Shown here: positions 63,023 to 64,000 of the stretch, in pieces
Numbering within the stretch: position 1 is the stretch's first letter
Layout: each line of letters opens with the position of its first letter
DNA from: an uncultured Sulfitobacter sp.
GTDB taxonomy: Bacteria > Pseudomonadota > Alphaproteobacteria > Rhodobacterales > Rhodobacteraceae
Direction: 5' to 3'
NCBI GenBank assembly: GCA_913060815.1
Contig: CAJXSZ010000015.1
Location: forward strand, 1-64,000
Length of the DNA stretch: 64,000 nt
The notes under the pieces: model-generated
Told to the model about the DNA's origin: nothing
Database searches by the model: none
What the model saw: the letters and a program-made list of their open reading frames with translations, nothing else
Program-made: the position numbers and the translations under genes

Positions 63023-64000
63023 GGTCGGCTCCGCGACAGAAGTGCGCTGATCTCGCCCTGCGGACGCGAGCGGGTGAAGGCGAGGAGCATACCGAGGGCA
63101 ATTCCCGAGGCAATGACAGAAGAGCCGCCGTAGCTCACGAACGGAAGGGTCATGCCTTTTGCGGGCAGAAGGCGCACGGCCACGCCCATGTTAATCATCG
63201 CCTGCACCGCAAACATGCACGCAAGACCCGTCCCAGCGAGGCGAATGAAAGGATCACGCTCGCGCACCAAGCGCAGCAGCGAGCGGACGACAACGCTTGC
63301 GTAAAGCGCAATAATGCAGAGCACCAGTACCAGCCCGTATTCCTCAGCGGCCACGGCGATGATGAAATCAGTATGTGCATCGGGGAGCGACCATTTCACT
63401 TCGCCCTCGCCCACGCCAACGCCGAACAGTCCACCCTCACGGATCGCGTTCGTGGCATAGCCAAGCTGGGTTGTTGGATCAATTTCAACGGCGAGAAACC
63501 CGTCAATTCGACGGGCAAAGTGTTCGGAATTGGAATAGGCCACTGTGCCGCCCATCACCACCAATGCGGCCATGCCCACCAGCAGGATAATCGGCGCACC
63601 CGCCACAAAATACATCACGCCCCAGCCAAACAGCACCAATGCAGCCTGACCAAAGTCCGGCTGAAGCGCCAGCATAAGCACGATGGAAATGCACAGCCCG
63701 AAAGACCACGCCTTACCTGGCGGGCCGTTGATCTCAAGGCTCGCCGCCATCATCCACGCGGCCACAACCACAAAACCGGGCTTGAGAAATTCGGACGGCT
63801 GGATCGACGCAAACCCAAGGCTATACCAGCGCGTGGCTCCTTTGCCGAAATCCGTCCCGAAAACGGGCAGCATCGCCAGCGCCACAAATGCAAAGATAAA
63901 ACCAAGGACAGCAAGCCTGCGCACTACGGTCGGCGACATCATGGAAGTCAGCATCATGGCTATCATCGCCAGCCCACCGAAAAACGCCTGTCGCTGGACA
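63019..64000 (-). CDS. ftsW: Peptidoglycan glycosyltransferase FtsW, partial (runs off right end)
   Basis: FtsW is the divisome SEDS glycosyltransferase. About 327 residues of roughly 380-390 are visible; the N-terminus lies past base 64000. The frame stays open to the edge, reading [12 protein letters not shown] just before an internal ATG at 63966, and this matches the usual FtsW segment, so that ATG should not be taken as the start. Seen landmarks include the [24 protein letters not shown] segment, [14 protein letters not shown], the long periplasmic loop and the [24 protein letters not shown] end. Later dcw genes would continue to the right. Confidence 0.96.
   Translation of the reverse strand, partial: VQRQAFFGGLAMIAMMLTSMMSPTVVRRLAVLGFIFAFVALAMLPVFGTDFGKGATRWYSLGFASIQPSEFLKPGFVVVAAWMMAASLEINGPPGKAWSFGLCISIVLMLALQPDFGQAALVLFGWGVMYFVAGAPIILLVGMAALVVMGGTVAYSNSEHFARRIDGFLAVEIDPTTQLGYATNAIREGGLFGVGVGEGEVKWSLPDAHTDFIIAVAAEEYGLVLVLCIIALYASVVVRSLLRLVRERDPFIRLAGTGLACMFAVQAMINMGVAVRLLPAKGMTLPFVSYGGSSVIASGIALGMLLAFTRSRPQGEISALLSRSRP

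Noticed and set aside
1-64000. CRISPR array, tRNA, rRNA, insertion sequence, integrase or prophage
   Set aside because: No regularly spaced repeats, cloverleaf-like sequence, transposase or phage gene was recognised in either strand by eye; a covariance-model search was not possible.

Overview
The window looks like ordinary chromosome from a marine alphaproteobacterium of the Rhodobacterales (Roseobacter group). This rests on gene content and order read directly: a BolA / J-domain / CobS / CobT cobaltochelatase block, DUF2484 membrane proteins inside the division-cell wall cluster, an FtsZ with a long Ala/Pro linker, a GC-rich base composition and many ATGA-type gene overlaps. The species cannot be told from the sequence alone. 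Bases 6-38 are not biological: they match the Nextera Read 1 transposase adapter, so the left end is a contig end with untrimmed adapter and glmS is cut there.

Layout. 39-4885: glmS end, a PNPOx-like flavoprotein and an AlkD-like protein in one chain, then a lipoprotein divergent from moaA and a GT30 Kdo-transferase-like gene. 4882-16565: a divergent catabolic/uptake locus. Leftward lie a fused dipeptide-type ABC ATPase, an SDR, ArgE, a DAO-type FAD oxidoreductase and two tandem M20D amidohydrolases; rightward lie the matching binding protein and two permeases. 16774-26292: TsuA-like transporter, DUF3422, a membrane protein, pntAB, an SDR, a thiamine-binding protein plus class I amidotransferase pair, a GlcG/HbpS-like protein and two very small genes. 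26415-36632: pepN, an SDR, unknown genes, a lytic transglycosylase, a 4CL-like ligase, a c-type cytochrome lipoprotein and an orphan DegT aminotransferase. 36829-41177: gatB, a GAF-HisKA_2 kinase, a thioesterase, a DUF4177 protein and BolA. 41272-49772: J-domain protein, cobS, two small secreted paralogues, cobT, aminopeptidase P, DUF427 and a ClC protein. 49848-64000, all leftward: recN, bamD, lpxC, ftsZ, ftsA, ftsQ, ddl, murB, three small membrane proteins, murC, murG and ftsW, which runs off the right end.

How the genes work together. The right quarter is a near-continuous dcw cluster for peptidoglycan precursor synthesis and division, extended by outer-membrane genes (lpxC, bamD). CobS and CobT would form the ATP-driven part of aerobic cobaltochelatase. 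The 5-16 kb locus would import a small amidated or acylated compound, hydrolyse it and oxidise the released amine; this is inference from context. No tRNA, rRNA, CRISPR array, insertion sequence or prophage gene was recognised. No clear, wholly new system is visible. The best leads are the tandem secreted acidic proteins between cobS and cobT, the amidohydrolase/transporter locus, the three small membrane proteins inside the dcw cluster, and a ClC protein with a channel-like residue at the internal proton glutamate position.
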